Assembly (NCBI GenBank): GCA_020086605.1
Contig: JACBWW010000047.1
Coordinates: forward strand, 1,469,506-1,533,505
Length of the DNA stretch: 64,000 bases
Direction of reading: 5' to 3'
Origin: Lanius collurio
Lineage: Eukaryota > Chordata > Aves > Passeriformes > Laniidae
The notes beneath the pieces are model-generated. The model saw nothing but the letters and a program-made list of their open reading frames with translations. It had not been told where the DNA came from and made no database searches. A program made the translations under genes and the position numbers. Shown here one piece after another: positions 25,469 to 38,040 of this stretch; positions within the stretch are counted from its first letter, which is position 1; each line of letters opens with the position of its first letter.

Positions 25469-27369
25469 ATCAACTTCCTTTAGAATTTTTAAGCCCACAA
25501 ATTTGCTTGTTATTTTTGCCTTATTTTAGGCATCACTTGATGCTAGGCTGCCATTTAAAGGCTATTTAAATTACCATAAGAAAAGAAAATCTAAATTAGA
25601 TTTTGTCCCATTTCAGATTCCTACCAATCAATAATAGAGCAAAACTGAGGTGGAAAATTAATGTCCCTTATTTCAGGATAGCTCACTGCAAGGGCCTGAT
25701 CCAAAAACTACTAGGGAGTTAATGGATTACATTCTTAACAAGTTTCAGATGATCAGTCATTTCCATCAGTCATTTGCAGAGATGGGAATGAACTTCAAAG
25801 GGTTTGATGTAGAACTGAACTTCCAAGGCTTTCTATCTGAACATCCTGGGAGTTATAGGTATGTTTCCAATCATCTGCAGACACAGCCTGCAATGAAAGG
25901 AAACAGAGCCCTAAAGGTTCTGCATTTTACAGATAGAGATGTCAAAAAAAAATTGTTTTGTTTGCAGGAGATGGTCAGTTCATTCTCCCACTGATTCTTA
26001 TCAGACACTCACACAAGCTGGCAGTGAACCACAAGCAGGAGCCTAACTACTGGAATTTAATGGCTCATTCTCCAAAAACCTATTGGCTTATAAAGATACA
26101 CTGTGTTCTCATTCAGTGCTAATTTACTTTAACAATAAACTTATTGTGACTTGTATTCCCACTTCAAAGAGAGTTTTTATGTGGCAAATGGGAGGGGCAT
26201 AAGTGGGAGTTTTCCTCTGGTGAATAAAACAAAGATCCAGTAAGGTGAAGGAAAAAAGCTCAGTAATTATCCTCCATAGGGTGTAAGGCTATATAACAGC
26301 AATGCTTCAAATTATTTGCAGACATGTCCACATTTGAGAGAAATAAAAGCTTCCAGAGGATAACACACCTGTGCCATGGGTAATTGCCCTCACTTGAAAA
26401 CTAGAACTGCCCAACAGATGTTTATTCCACCACACACAGACAGCAGGAGCAGTAGGAAACACTTTGCCTCTCTGAGAAGTGGAAAATGATTAAGCCCACC
26501 ATAAACTGGTACAAAGCAGCTCTGCCTGTACCTCTTCCTACAGCAGCTACTCCAGCACAGAGAGCTGCTCATCCCCTGACAGTGTAAGCCCAGATGTGAG
26601 CTAGCCCAGATGCTGCCCCTGAAGCAGCCAGGACTCAGAGGGAGCGAGAGAGGTCCACCTGCATCTATGGGAATGTGCCAACCTTCCGTAGGGAGCCAGG
26701 GACAGGCAGGGAGAGCAGCCTTGGGGTGCACAGGGAAGAGGTAAGGGCAAGAGGGCTCCAGCATTCCTACAAGACTCCATCAAGCCCATCAGGGAGCCCT
26801 GGCAGCAAAGCTGCCCAGTGATTGCTGACTGCCACTCCATCAGAACAATTTGGAGCCAGCAGCCTGAGCTTAAGGCAAATTGACACTTCAGCATTTTGGA
26901 GCCATTGTCCAGGGTTTTCCAGCACGGTTTACAGCCCCATCCCAGCATGTCTGGCTGGGCTAGTCCTGACATAGCCATAAAAGACTGCAACACCTTGAGA
27001 GATGGATTCCTAAAGGTACCTGGGGCCATACTCCCATTGATTTAGCTCACCAAACACAATGCAAATATCTGTGGGGCGCTGGGCTCCAGCATCTTCCTTT
27101 TCTGCTGTTATTAAGTCCATGTCAAGTGGATTATGCTTTCCTTTCTCCTCCTAAGCAGCCCCAGAGACCTTTCACAGCACCACTTGATTCAGTCCAAGCA
27201 CCTCTGGAGCACAACATCTCCCCAACATTATCAAAGACTCTACTCTGGAGGAGCAACCTAACAGAAGAGCTGTTTGCAGGATGTTGGAAGGGACAAGGTC
27301 AGCCTGACTTCTACCCTGTGTGCCACAGCTGCCTGGAAAAATGCTGACTAAAACAGCTTTTCTTGACAA

Positions 27370-27680
27370 AGATCAATATCATTTGGTTCAAACCAAAATG
27401 TTTGGGGAAACATGTCGATTATGATAAAACTGCAATGGGGAAAAGGGTTCAAACATTCCACTGTAATGGTATCATATAGTTAATGCTACAGTAAATATTT
27501 ACATTGACCCTTTGTAAGCATGCATTCGATATTTAATATGACTATTGCATTTAACATTAAAACTAATAGAACAATTTCTGGTGAAATAATCAACATTTGC
27601 CTGAATTTGCTTAACATAAGATGCTGAGATTTTAATTTTTCACCTCAATTACAAGTGAATTTTAATTTTTAAACACTTCC
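27370..27680. promoter_or_regulatory. candidate conserved noncoding element
   Basis: About 300 bp of complex, non-repeat AT-rich sequence with several TTTAA/TTAACAT words, TAATAT and an octamer-like ATGCATTCGATAT patch. There is no coding signal. The enhancer reading is inferred from composition and from the gene-desert setting only. Confidence 0.25.
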
Positions 27681-28009
27681 TGCCAGACAGGAACTTTGGC
27701 TCCTCACCACCAACAATCCAAGGTCAGAGTAGTTTACTAGAATTGCTGGCTCCTGTGGGAGCCACTGGAAGGTGGTGCCCCAAACAGGCTATCACAGGGC
27801 AAAGCTGCTGCAGCACAGAGCTAACACGCTCAGCACAGCACAAGTGAAGAGGAAAAGACAGCACTACTGGCCAGAGCCTACTCCTAGAACATGCTCCCAA
27901 AGGGTCTGCCAAATGGCCTCTCATCATGTAGGGGCAATTGGAGACACGTGTTTGACCACCACAGTTTTTTCATCTCTTGCCCCAGCTTGTCAGTCTGCCC
28001 CTGAAGATT

Positions 28010-28370
28010 AATAGTATTTCCTTGTAACTGCTGAACAGCCAGTGATCTCCATCTTGCATGTGTCACGCACATTATTAAAAACAATCTAATTTCACCCAAG
28101 TGCACTGGGAGATCCATCATTCAAAGCACCATGTTAGCTCCCAGCCTCAGCAGCACAGGCCGGGAGCTGAGTGTTAATTCTTTACTTGGCCCTTTGAGTG
28201 TTACACCTACCATGTATGATGCCTGTTTCATCTGCTGCTCATTTGTTGTGATTTCTCAGCAGCTGAAGTTCTTAACTTGCAAATTGAGCTCTCCGGATAG
28301 GGAGCTTGTTGTTGTGCTCCGCAGTTGTATTCATGTGTCATTAGAGAAGTTTGCCTGAAGAAAAGGTTTC
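28010..28370. promoter_or_regulatory. candidate conserved noncoding element
   Basis: Non-repetitive sequence including ATTATTAAAAACAATCTAAT, CATTCAAAG and TGTCATTAG, with balanced composition and no recognised gene. A 75-codon open frame crosses it by chance. It is listed because its complexity is higher than the flanks; function is inference. Confidence 0.22.
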
Positions 28371-30973
28371 AAAATGTTATGCAGAGTTGCTGTCTACCTT
28401 TGTTGTGTACAGCATTGACTTAAGTTTATCTCTATATAAAGTGCATACAACTATATATACATATATGTCCATTGTCACCACTTAGCCTAGCAAAATACAA
28501 AATCCCAAAAGTATGTTTCCTCCCTTCATGGTGGGCATGTAAAGGTGCTCAGTCAGAGGCACTCAAAGCATGTTTAGAGTAAACACTTGAAGTGTGGTCA
28601 TTGAAGCCAGCCACATTTTCTTTTCTCAGAGCCCATCACCCTTTTCTTTCTCTTCCTTGCTGTCTGGCAATTTTCTGAAATGCCAAGTGCACTGCCTGGT
28701 TTAAGCAGCCTCATTTTTCATCAGAAATGCTCTAACTGATCCTGCTTTGCACATGGAATTTGTAGTAGATGGTCTCAAGAGGGCCTTTCCAGCCTCATCT
28801 GCTGGAACAGGTATTCCTTCCCAACAAAACCGAACCAATGTGGGAGAAAAATCTAAACAATAAAACATTGTTACTTCCAAAGGAAAAACCTCTGTTCTTC
28901 CTGCTTCATTCACATCCTGCTGCTGTAGCCTTTTCCAAAATACCTCCCAATACTTCATACAGTCAGACCCCAATGCATTATCTATCAGCTGGATGCAACT
29001 GGGAATTTTGCCAAAATATTTAACAGGAGTCTTGCAATATTTGTCAAGCATCTTACAGCATCAATTGTGAGTCAAGTGAATCTGGGAGAATTTTAACTTG
29101 CATTTGTTTAAACCACACATTGGTAAGCTGTCCCACTTACTGGAGTGGGTTGTAGGTGTTTAAAACAAAGCCAAGTGCACCTGAAAAAAAAAAACAAAAT
29201 GACAAAAAACAACCAGAAATTGGGAAGCATTTGAGGGTCTTTTACTCTAAACTCTCATAATTTTTACTCTTCTATTTGGTGTGCCTGAGCTTACCAATAG
29301 CTGGGCTTGAGAATATTGATATTATCCACTGAGAATGTTTTTGATTGTAATGTAAAATAAATAGCTTTGCCTTATAAGTGTCATTTTTGTGAACTGCATG
29401 CAGTACACATAAAATCTTTCAACTTTAGGAAACCTATGACTCAAAGTAGGCTGAAAAAGATATAGGTAACTTCCTGGTATTTGCAGGGTAATTTGGGCAG
29501 CTTCTTTTCTCTCTTCTCGTGCTGCACCAAAGGACTGTAACTATGCCAAGATCCCACAAATCAGTACCCTAGAGGGGATTCCTGACCAAACTGCATATAT
29601 ATAATCTCAAGTCTGCTTTGGCCATGGTGAAGATTTACAAGTTCCAGATTTTTCCAAATGCTACCTTGTTTGTCTCTGCTGATATTTTATTCATGGGAGG
29701 AATGAGAAGGACACCTTTTGGTTTGCCTGTTTTACTCTGAAAATACCTCCATGCCACCTTAGATACTTCTGAAAATGACAAATCACTTACAGGTAGCATA
29801 GTTTCCCTCCTTGACATCCCTGCTGCTTTTAGGTTCAGTCAGGTTGTCAGTTGTTAAAGAGAATTTGCCTCCAACACCCTACACTGACCATGACATCATA
29901 CTGTACGTTATTTTCCTTTCCATCTGCACTTCCCACTGACAACATCCTACAAGGGAGCAGGGCTTAATACTTCCAATGCACCTTTGCCTGACAGCTTTGT
30001 TACTTGAATACAGTCTGTACTTCCCACCTGGTGCCATCCAGTCCACTCTCCCTGCTGGCACAGAGCTGCCTACTCCCTGCCAGCATCCATGGGCAGTTGT
30101 GAGATGTGACGGCGAGGAACTGAGGCAGCGAGTGGCCACAGGCAGCAGAATGAGCACCTCAGACACTGGCATGGCTTCACCCAGCACTCACTTGGTGAAC
30201 TGAGCTGCACAGTACTTGGGCTCTCCTTGTTCCTGCTCACCCTGTAAAGCAATGCTTACATTTGATTTTCCCCCAGGAAGATGCATACCACTGTTTGTGT
30301 GGGATGGGGCAAAGGCTTTTGCATCCCCGTTCAGGTAGCTCACCCTGGCCTGACACAGTTATGAACACCACACTTCTGTTGTTGCTGGTCCCCTATGACC
30401 TTGACCTTACAGTTATTCCTGTGCCATTGGGGTGTCTTGGCCTGAGCAGAGAAGCAGAAATAATTCCTTAATCTGGCAAATGTAAAAGGGAAGACTTAAA
30501 TGAGGTGCTACACATTCTTCTGCCAGCTCTCTGGGCTGATTGTAGCAGAGCATACAATCAAAGAGTTTTGCATGGACTTCCTGCTGAGAGCTCCAGTCCA
30601 GGAAGCACAACTTTCCACAAGAGAGGCAATAGCTGTATTCAGGTTAACCTGCTGTCTGTGCTCTCATGTGCTGCCACTGTGTTAAGGGTCCTAAGAAGCT
30701 GCTGATAATGAGGGTATGTACACTCACGTTCTTCCTTCAGCTGCAACATAGAAATAAACTGAGGCACAGGCCATCTCAGGGTATCTGTAAATACAGCCTA
30801 TCTAATATTTCCCTATACTTTATTTACAGCTTCTGAGATAGCAGAACACGGTGAGTTGTGTAGGAGTCACAGCAGTGACGTGTTCTCCAGCTGACTCAGG
30901 AATTCCAGGTAAAGGGGTGAACCACCACCGATTGACAGAAATACCTTATACGTTCAGACCTATGGCTTTAGAC

Positions 30974-31064
30974 TAAAAAAAAAAATAAAAGGAAGAAAGT
31001 AAGAAAAAGGAAAGGAGAAGAAAGGAAATAAAAAGGAAGAAAAGCAAAAGAAAAAAGAGAAAGG
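30974..31064. repeat. long polypurine (A/G) tract
   Basis: About 90 bp of nearly pure A and G on the plus strand (GGAA, GAAA and AGGA words) are interrupted by only a few T and one C. Such mirror-like purine tracts can adopt triplex structures and mutate quickly. Confidence 0.85.
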
Positions 31065-33283
31065 TGTTAATAGAACAATACCATCTTCAAACACATTTTC
31101 CACTTCCATAGAAAGCTTTATATAGCATTAACGTCCGTGATACCAAAACCAGGTGTTCTTTCTAGGAAAGGTCCAGCAGCAAAGGCAATTTGTGTCTCTG
31201 CCATTTAAAATGACATGCTGTCTGCAGGAGAAGAGATGAGAGCTATTAGATGAACATTTATTTGCTGCATTTTTAAACTCTGGCACACTGTATCAGAAGA
31301 CACCTTAGCCTACCTGGGATTCTGATGTCAAGTACGCAGCCTGCCAGTTAATGAGTTACTTAATAGCCCATAAAGTATCCCCTAGACTCCCCTCAAACTA
31401 TAACCATTCCCCATGCAGCAAACCAAGCGTTGATCACACATTTAGAAGCATTTTCCATATCAAATGTCAGAAAGCAGAAGAAAGATGGTGCTAAGATCCA
31501 TTAAATTCTTGATACTTTTTGTTGAGGGGTGGGAAGACCAGCATCCTGCCCGCATGCTGGGGGACAGACCCTTCCAGGCTGCCATTTCATTTGGTCACTA
31601 AAATGTGGAGAGACAACTACACTTTGTAATCATCCCATAACACTTCATCCCAAGCTTTTTACCAGGATTCTATACTGAGCTAAATCAAGACACAGTTTTT
31701 CTTTCCCTGGATGATAGGCACAGCCCTTGGCAGCTCACACAGACTGCAGCAGGAGGAGAATGTGGCAGAAGTTAAGCTTGGTTTCCTCTGGATCAAAGGG
31801 CACTATCCATTGGCACAATAACCCCAGCTAAAGTGTCTGGATGGACTTTGAAATATGGTAGAAAACGTGAAAGTTTGCAAATTAACTTTTATGTTCCACC
31901 CCATTCGGCCCCTGTGAAGTGCATTAAATGCCACCATGGAGTGTGTCAGAGAGGGTACTGGATGGAGAACATTTAATGTGAACATCTGTACTTACAGGGT
32001 CACTGGAAATAGCAGTGGTTATCTAAGTGACTGACAAACCAAGCCTCCAGCTCAAAGGTTGCTATTTCATTTGTATCTGTGCTTACGTCCTACTACTAAC
32101 ACGTGTTTCTTTCCTCATTCACAGATCCTCAGTAAGAAACCTATTTAAACTAGAGTATCTGATCCATAGTAGAATATAGTGCAGTCATAACCTATAAAAA
32201 AAATTCATGAGAATTTGAAACTACCCAGCATGTACTCAGAGAGCTATCATTCTGTCCTAAAGGGTTTTATTCCAGGAGAGGTCTGGTCTAGATGAGTATT
32301 CCACATGTGGTGGCTTATGGATATGCAATGTATGCCTAAGCTAGTACAGCAAATAATGACATCTTAGCAGGAAACATAGGGCACTTACTAGAAGAAGGTT
32401 TTTCCAGACAACTGTGATTTCAACATTAGAATTATAAAATATTTCAAGAGTCAACTTTCCTTCATAGTGCATCCTTGCTGTACTTCACAGATTCAGCACT
32501 GCGTGCAAAGCGTGCATCACGAATTATGTATGCTCCTTATCTGTAAACACACGTTCTCTGAACACATGCACGGTACCTGTGCTTGCTTCAATGTTCCTTA
32601 ACTTCCTGAGATCTGTGGGCTGTTTTAACAAGAGAATTAAATACCCTTTTCAGTAATAATCTCTCCTTCCCCACAGCCTTCTGGAGATTTTTGTTTTGTT
32701 GTTTTTTGATTATTTTTGCTGCCAAATGCACACAATTAGAGCTGTATAAGGTAGCTTATGTCTTCTTCCTTTGCTTCCACAAGAACAAGCTTCATTGACC
32801 CAAGAACCTCCACGGCAGTGTCACTTCACTCATGTTAGTATGCATGGCTGTGCTGCTGGAGCTGCAGAGAAGGCCTCCAGGGCTTGGCATTTCAGCATGA
32901 TGCCAGCAATGACATCACCTCTCAGTGAACTCTTGGAAGAACCTCATAAGTTTGGACTGGGCTGAGCAGATCTAGACAGGTGCTGGTGTGTGGTCAGGCA
33001 GAGCTTTCTTAGGAGCAAGGCAGAATATTGTCCCACCAAAGGCTTGCAGAGCACAATGGGCCTGGAGCCTCAGTGCACTCACCTGGGGAAGCCCATTCCT
33101 CTGCTACATGGCTCCCAGGAGCCACTTCTTGATGCTTCTGCCTTCTGCACAGTGAAAGGGGTAACTGAGCTGGAAGAGGCCTGCAGATCCTCACTGTGCA
33201 GGGGGACATTTGCCAAGGAAAGAAGCAGGTTGACTTTAAAAGCATCACGATGCATTTAAACAAACTGAGAGAACAGAAAGGAG

Positions 33284-33322
33284 AAAAAAACAAACAAAAA
33301 AACCCAACAAAAAACAAAACTC
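33284..33322. repeat. AAAC-type low-complexity tract
   Basis: gaaaaaaacaaacaaaaaaaccc and following A-rich sequence on the plus strand, a short relative of the 34236 tract about 900 bp away. Confidence 0.75.
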
Positions 33323-34235
33323 AAGGCAAACTGCATTTGATCTGGAAATTATTAATATTTGAGACAATAAAGGCAGACCCCCTGAATACTATTTGCATAG
33401 AACCCCTCCTCAGAGCCAAACCACACTTTAAAGGACTTCATCTCGAAAGAGCTCAGCCGAATTGAAACAGAACTACTACCATGACTAGAGGGTTTTGGTG
33501 CCGAAAGATGTCAGATTGAACACGAAGCAGAATTCTCATTCTTTTGTGTCCTCCATAAATATTAACAACTTGACACCCCATAATGAAAGCAAAATGCACT
33601 TAAGCACGGGCAGAAAAACCAAACTAGCCAACCATTCTTCTTTTAGGATAACAATTGGAAATTACTTGTAGAGGTCAGCGTTTTCCAGCATCACTGTAGG
33701 TTGGGATTAACTCCATGGACATTGAGCACACAAGAGGAGAATTTGGCCTTGCATGGTGCAAGAGGATTGCAATTCCATGAAATAGGCACCCCATCCTTCC
33801 AGCCCTTAGCTGGATGGAAGCAGCTGCCAAATCCTTGTCTACCAACTGGCCTCAGTCCACGCTCATGGCCAGCCAGCAGAGGAGGGAACTGCAGCACAGG
33901 GAGGCCACAGCTCCTCGCTGGCCTGCTCAGGAGCCCTCCTGAAGACACCCAGCATGCACTGTGGCCAAGGGGCAAGAAGTGACAGGGAGAGCACAGTAGC
34001 CAGGATTTGCTGCAATGCATTGCTTTGATTCACTTTCCTCGTGTATCTGATAAAAGTATCCGAGTGTCTTTGTGGGGGGAAGTACCTCAATTTAAATTGG
34101 AAAAAAATATTTTTGTATTGGTCCCCATGCCCATCAAAAAAGGTAGGACACTTCCTCTAGGTAAGAACTTTCACCCTCCAAGACAAGCAACAAAATACTA
34201 ACTGTAGTGGGAAAAATAAAAACACAATTCCCTCT

Positions 34236-34336
34236 CCCACACCCCCCCCAAAAAAAAACCCAAACAAACAAACAAAACCCAAAAAAACCAACCAACCAAC
34301 AACAAAAAAACCCAAACAAACAAACAAAAAAAAAAA
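34236..34336. repeat. 101-nt A/C-only tract, (AAAC)n/(AACC)n
   Basis: Every base from 34236 to 34336 is A or C on the plus strand: an (C)8 run, poly-A, (AAAC)n, (AACC)n and poly-A again. An A-rich tail continues to about 34362. The minus strand reads as GTTT/GGTT repeats, a low-complexity type common in passerine DNA. Open frames crossing it on both strands are repeat artefacts. Confidence 0.9.
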
Positions 34337-34362
34337 GAAAAAAAAAAAAAAAACCAAAAAAA

Positions 34363-37300
34363 GGGCAAGAAGGTAAACTTGAATCAGTCTGCAGTATCCA
34401 CAAAGCACAGGATCTGAATTCTGTGTTTCTCTTCAAGCATCTCTCAATAAAACTTTTCTAGATAGGCTTTGGATAAAACAGAGGACAGGAAATTTCTTCT
34501 GTGTGGAAAAAAGTATTGGAGAATAAAAACAGGGAAATATTTGTTTCAATTATTCCTCCTGCACAGGACAACAAAGGCTTTTGCACATACTATAAGGGAA
34601 GAAAGATTTAAAATATTTTGGTTCTTGACAAGAGCAGCACAAGTCATTAAATATATCTCTGTAGTACCTCGATGCTACTCTTAAAAATAAAATTAATTTA
34701 AAAAGCAGAACATAGCTACCACCATATTTACTAGTACCTTAAGATATTTTCTTCCACCAATTTTAGAGCCAACTTGAAAAAAGGAAATGAGAATTAAAGG
34801 TACAATGGTGCATCAGGCAATAGGAGTACTCCCCAACCAATCACAAATATTTGAACTTTTTACTCTTCAGGCTTTGCAAGTGCCCAGAGAGCTTTTTGAA
34901 TGCCTGCCTTGCCTACCACAGTGTTTCACTTGCTGTGTCTGAGGCAGGAGCAAAATAACATCACTGAAGGCTCTGGATGCCAAGACAAAGAACAGCTTTG
35001 CTCAAGGAGAGCTCCTCCTCAATAGTGAGGGTAGGCATGAATGCTTTGCCTGCAATGTCCTGCTGCACGGATCAGGGCCTGACTGAGCTCCAAATTATGT
35101 TTCCATATTCTCCAGTAGAGAAGGAAGGCACTGAGGAGTCTGTTGATTAAACAGTTTCTTCATGATTAATTACTGCATGGGAAGAGAGTAGCCTTAGGTG
35201 AATTTCTGAAGTTCAAACTACATGCTAGAAAGACAGTCCCAACATTGAAGAAATACAGAAGACAAAGAATCCTGTTGTTTCTAGCATGAAATGAAGTTTG
35301 TTTAAAGTCCAGGGAACCCAGTAAACAGCTCTGTGAGGAGGCATTTCTGCAGCAAGTCCCTAAAATTATCTGGGATATCATTTCCTGCCTTTGTCTTGGC
35401 TCCTTTAGCACAACTTTGGAAACCCTGACCTCACCCATCAAACACCTTCTGTAGAAATCTCAGATCCTCCTGAAGGGAACCAAGCCCTGCCTGGAAAGTC
35501 GTACAGTCTCCTACTGAAATAAGGTGTATTTTCATGCTCCAGTAAATACAAACTGTAGGTGTACCTCCCTCAAGGAAGGGTTTGAGCTCTGCAATGCTCC
35601 TAATCTCTAAATTGTTTAGGTAATTTCATTTGACTTTGCAGATAGATCAGGAATGCATTTTGCAGAACCATTTACTGATTTCATTCCTTTTGAAGTGTTT
35701 CCAGAAAGGCAGGGAAAGGACAGGGACAATTTCTATATTGTCTTTCCTCCACTTGCACCATTAAGATATTTCTTCTTAGGTGTTCAAATATCCTCCCCAA
35801 GTGAAAGAGGGTAATATTCGTTCTCCCTCTGCCTCTTGCTGCCCACCAGTGCCTTTACTGCTCCCTGGCAGCTGCTTTAGGGGGATGTGCAGGAGTGGCT
35901 GCTGTAGGACTGCACAGGGGAGCGATGACCTCTGGCAGAGGTAACCCACACCAGTGCTTCTAGAAGGGACCACAAGCCACCGCTTACACCATCACCCTTT
36001 CAAAGCTCCTGCCACAAACGTTCTCCAAATTCCCCCAGTTGCCTGTACAACACAGCCTCTGATGTCTGACCAATTCCAGAAAGGATTTCACCATCTTTTA
36101 TTTAAGAGCATTTTGATGAGGTTGTGCAGGTACTTTACTGCCCACTCAGCAACTGCTCAGGTGAGGAGCTTCGAGCTTAACCCCAGCCACTGAATCCCAG
36201 GAGCCTGTCCTATCCAGCAGATGCTACTACCCTTCCCAGGGCTCAGGTTTATTTGATCCAGCTTTTATGCAAAAGCACATAAAAACAATCTAAACACATT
36301 TATATAAGAGACAAATGTGTGTGTTTAAATTAGCTCATTCCACAAACATAGGCTATTGAACAGCCCCATCTGCACATGGGGAAGGCAGCAACAGCCAGGT
36401 GCACGTGTAGGAGAAAGAAAGGAGGAAAAAAACAGGAATAAGAGTGAGTGCAACACAAAGGTGTACAGAGAAGGAAGAAGACAGACCCTCTTGTCAGCCA
36501 CAGATGGGGCTGACCCGTGTCACCACTGCTAAAGCTAGTGGGAAGTGGAAAGGCAATTCCATGGCTGTGGGTGGGGATCCTGCAATCCCACCACCATCAA
36601 GCTTCACTCCTCAAGGGCTTTCTGCAACTTGCTGGGCTCTGGCAAGCCTGGCATTCCCCTGAGTGTGTCTGGCAGCCCTGTGGGCTGCCTATGCTGTGAT
36701 GGCCATAGCACTTCACTGGGAATGAACAGGAGCCTGAAAGAGGGGAAAAAGAAGAAAAAGATCAAAAAAAAAAACCCAAAACAATCCAAACATCCTGGTC
36801 CACCTCTCTGCCATCCACTGACATGCAAGTGGTCTCTCCAGAGAAAGATTTACAGTACCCCTGAGAGTGGCCAGACCCCAAACTACTCTGGGAATACCAG
36901 CTGGGACAGGGTCCCCAGCATTACTTTATAAATTTGACCTGTATATGTCATTTCAGTTTGAAAGAGGTTTTTTGAAACATGCTAAAGCTGAAGTAGAAAG
37001 TCAGAACTCCCAAGGTGACATCCTCAGCTCTGACCAGGAAGCCAAGATGACAAGTGCTCAAGGGCAGCAGGGCTACACCAGAGCAGAAAATCCCTCCTCT
37101 TGGAAAGGAAAGCTGCACTGAGACAGAATCCATAAATACTCAATGCCTAGAGTCTGGTCTGGATAAAAACCACAGGGAATGCCTTCAGGACTGAGTGTAA
37201 TGCTCTACAGTTTAATGATACATATTGTTGCATTGTTAAACCTGCTCTTTGCTTCGGTACAGACGCTGAGGAACAGACTAGCTGAGCACTCCCTCAGAAA

Positions 37301-37499
37301 ACCTGTAGCATTACATACCCAAATATTTCAAATTTAATGGACATTGGTCCCTTAAGTCCCACAGGACTCATCTCAGGAGCTCATTCTCAATTCCTATGCA
37401 TCTCCACCTTGATGTGTGTACTTAAAATGAGTGAATACCACTGGATTGTATTACTAGTATCACCGAAAATGACATGTTAAACATGCTTCTCCTGAACTG
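34363..37499. other. intergenic DNA, no gene recognised
   Basis: A-rich runs occur at about 36740-36780 (gggaaaaagaagaaaaagatcaaaaaaaa type). No other structure is recognised. Confidence 0.55.
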
Positions 37500-38040
37500 G
37501 CTTAGACAATCCTAGCTTTTTACCAGAGAAAATTTTAATAAATAATTGAAAAATAATTAAAAAAAAAAAAGAAAACAAAAAACCTACAAATCCTTTAAAA
37601 CTTACATATTTAAATTATTCTGTTAAACCTTTTGATATGTATTAAAGCCTCCATATTAAAAAAAAAAATAAATCACAATGCTGCTAATTTAATTTAAACC
37701 AGCCGTGAAAACAAAGGATTTAACTACGGTGCAGTTAATGATTCCAATTAAAAAAAAATACCCTAGCTGTTTACATGTTTTACACAAAGACTTTTCCTGG
37801 CCCCTTTTAGCTGTCCATACAATGCATTGTTAAGTTAACACTTAATAACACCAGTTTAATATATAACAGAGGGAAAGTGCACTGCAGCCTCATTTGCTCT
37901 ATTTAGCAAGTCCTATTAAATTCTGGTTTTCTCCCTCAGAAGATCGTAAATATACCAATGTTCACCTTTGAGAATGAAAGTCTAAAGTGCAACATAATGT
38001 GGGCAAATCGTTTGACAAGTAATTTGTGAACCTTAATTTG
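37500..38040. promoter_or_regulatory. very AT-rich block, candidate enhancer or matrix-attachment DNA
   Basis: The most AT-rich half kilobase of the desert: poly-A runs (37560-37590, 37657-37669), TAATTA (37554-37559), TTTAATTTAAACC and TTAAGTTAACACTTAATAAC. The right half (37680-38040) is less repetitive and looks like unique regulatory DNA. Such AT-rich DNA is the type SATB1 protein itself binds in matrix-attachment regions. That link is speculative here. Confidence 0.3.

Larger units (their letters stand above)
24381..27369. other. intergenic DNA, no gene recognised
   Basis: It contains the 16-bp palindrome and the 13-bp tandem duplication listed separately. The rest is unique DNA without coding or RNA signal. 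Confidence 0.55.
28371..34200. other. intergenic DNA, no gene recognised
   Basis: A possible very old CR1-like end near 28765-28850 is too weak to call. The polypurine tract at 30974 and the AAAC tract at 33284 are the only clear structures. A tatata-rich patch lies at about 28433-28470. Confidence 0.55.

Noticed and set aside
28765..28850. Possible ancient CR1 3' end (ccttcccaacaaaaccgaacc and gagggcctttccagcc)
   Set aside because: Only loose resemblance to CR1 tails, without the terminal tandem octamer. Too degraded to support by eye.
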